64,000 bases of DNA from Mycolicibacterium sp. (lineage in GTDB: Bacteria; Actinomycetota; Actinomycetes; Mycobacteriales; Mycobacteriaceae). How positions within the stretch are numbered: position 1 is the first letter of the stretch; every line of letters begins with the position of its first letter. Location of the stretch: positions 401,011 to 465,010 of the forward strand of contig JACJWN010000004.1 of the NCBI GenBank assembly GCA_020637165.1, read 5' to 3'. The position numbers were made by a program, and so were the translations under genes. Shown piece by piece: positions 63,271 through 64,000 of this stretch. The notes below the pieces were generated by a model that saw only the letters and a list, made by a program, of their open reading frames with translations, was not told where the DNA came from and did no database searches.

Positions 63271-64000
63271 GTGCCGCTGACCACCATGATCCGCGCCGCC
63301 GCCGGTGCACTGCCGCTGATACCCCGGGGGGACCGGCTTCCGGATCGGACACTGACGGTCGACGAGCTGAGCATCGACCGGTCGAACGTGGCGGCCTACT
63401 GCGCCCTCACTGGTCTGCGCTATGGCAACGCGGTCCCGCTGACGTACCCCTTCGCGCTGACCTTTCCCAGCGTGATGGAACTCATCACGGCCTTCGACTT
63501 CCCGTTCTCCGCGATCGGGGCGGTGCACGTGGAGAACGTCATCACCCGGTACCGGCCGATTGCGGTGACCGACACCGTGCGGGCCACCGTGCGGGCGGAG
63601 AATCTCCGCGAGCACCGCAAGGGACTGCTGGTCGACGTCAGCACCGAACTCGCGGTCGGCAACGAAACGGCCTGGCAGCAGGTCACCACGTTTCTGCACC
63701 AACAGCGCACCAGCCTGTCCGACGAGCCCAAACCGGAACCGCCCAAACAACCCAAGTTGCCGCCGCCGAACACGATCCTGCGGATCAGCCCGGGACGGAT
63801 CCGCCAGTACGCCGCCGTCGGGGGCGACCGCAATCCCATCCACACCAGCAGGCTCGGGGCGAAACTGTTCGGCTTCCCCACCGTCATCGCCCACGGGATG
63901 TTCAGCGCCGCGGCCGTGCTGGCAAATATCGAGGGGCAGCTGCCCGACCGGGTTCGCTACACGGTCAAGTTCGGCAAGCCTGTCATCCTGCCGGCCGCCC
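63271..64000 (+). CDS. htdX: HtdX, 3-hydroxyacyl-thioester dehydratase (3' end cut by the window)
   Basis: R-specific (3R)-hydroxyacyl-CoA/ACP hydratase of the double hot-dog fold. About 243 codons are present; homologues have about 280 residues, so about 110 bp are missing at the right edge. The C-terminal hot-dog domain shows the hydratase motif YAAVGGDRNPIHTS, with catalytic Asp and His, followed by GFPTVIAHGM. The N-terminal domain (from LSIDRSNVAAYCALTG) is the degenerate half. The GTG at 63271 lies 3 bp after the fabG4 stop, so the two form one operon. It corresponds to Rv0241c. Confidence 0.93.
   Translation, partial: MPLTTMIRAAAGALPLIPRGDRLPDRTLTVDELSIDRSNVAAYCALTGLRYGNAVPLTYPFALTFPSVMELITAFDFPFSAIGAVHVENVITRYRPIAVTDTVRATVRAENLREHRKGLLVDVSTELAVGNETAWQQVTTFLHQQRTSLSDEPKPEPPKQPKLPPPNTILRISPGRIRQYAAVGGDRNPIHTSRLGAKLFGFPTVIAHGMFSAAAVLANIEGQLPDRVRYTVKFGKPVILPAA

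Overview
This window is chromosomal DNA from a mycobacterium. It is GC-rich and gene-dense, with many 4-bp ATGA/GTGA gene overlaps. It carries the mycolate/arabinogalactan cluster, PE/PPE and ESX genes and an MmpL/PapA/FAAL lipid locus. An ESX-2-type cluster together with a trehalose polyphleate (TPP)-type locus argues against the M. tuberculosis complex, which is known to lack TPP. A non-tuberculous member of the Mycobacteriaceae is most likely; I cannot name the species. Comparisons to M. tuberculosis (Rv numbers) rest on recalled protein families and gene order, not on a search.

Region 1 (1-18,723, minus strand) is the cell-wall cluster in the order of Rv3799c-Rv3809c. accD4 (cut by the left edge), pks13 and fadD32 form the mycolic-acid condensation unit. 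They are followed by the lipase culp6, a DUF732 lipoprotein, the mycolyltransferase-fold genes fbpD and fbpA, the arabinosyltransferase aftB, the decaprenyl-phosphoribose genes ubiA and a PAP2 phosphatase, and the galactan genes glfT2 and glf. Together they make, export and attach mycolates to arabinogalactan. Divergent from glf are erp (18 tandem five-residue repeats) and an Rv3811-like peptidoglycan amidase.

Region 2 (21,817-32,513, minus strand) is an ESX-2-type secretion locus: PE36-PPE69-esxD-esxC-espG2-(Rv3888c-like ATPase)-eccD2-mycP2-eccE2-eccA2. All ten frames are open and intact, but the two core genes expected at its head, eccC2 and eccB2, are absent. The locus instead abuts an Rv0250c homologue.

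Region 3 (32,745-64,000) follows Rv0250c down to Rv0241c, inverted relative to M. tuberculosis: a small conserved protein, succinate dehydrogenase sdhCAB, an Rv0245-like flavin reductase, fadE5, fadA2, fabG4 and htdX (cut by the right edge). A TPP-type locus sits between the flavin reductase and fadE5: FAAL (fadD23), a GAP-family membrane protein, a PE-PPE-domain acyltransferase, mmpL10, papA3 and an 11-kb bimodular polyketide synthase. Both AT domains carry malonyl-type HAFH motifs, module 1 has no DH, and module 2 is fully reducing. That layout fits polyunsaturated unmethylated (phleic) chains rather than methyl-branched sulfolipid acids. An additional alpha/beta hydrolase lies between fadE5 and fadA2.

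The points most worth a second look are the headless ESX-2 locus and the junction beside it, which fit one inversion through the replication origin; the module architecture of the TPP synthase; a shared TTACT-N4-RGTAA element at fadE5 and fadA2/fabG4; and a promoter and hairpin that bracket esxD-esxC as a separate unit. I found no tRNA, rRNA, CRISPR array, insertion sequence or phage gene.
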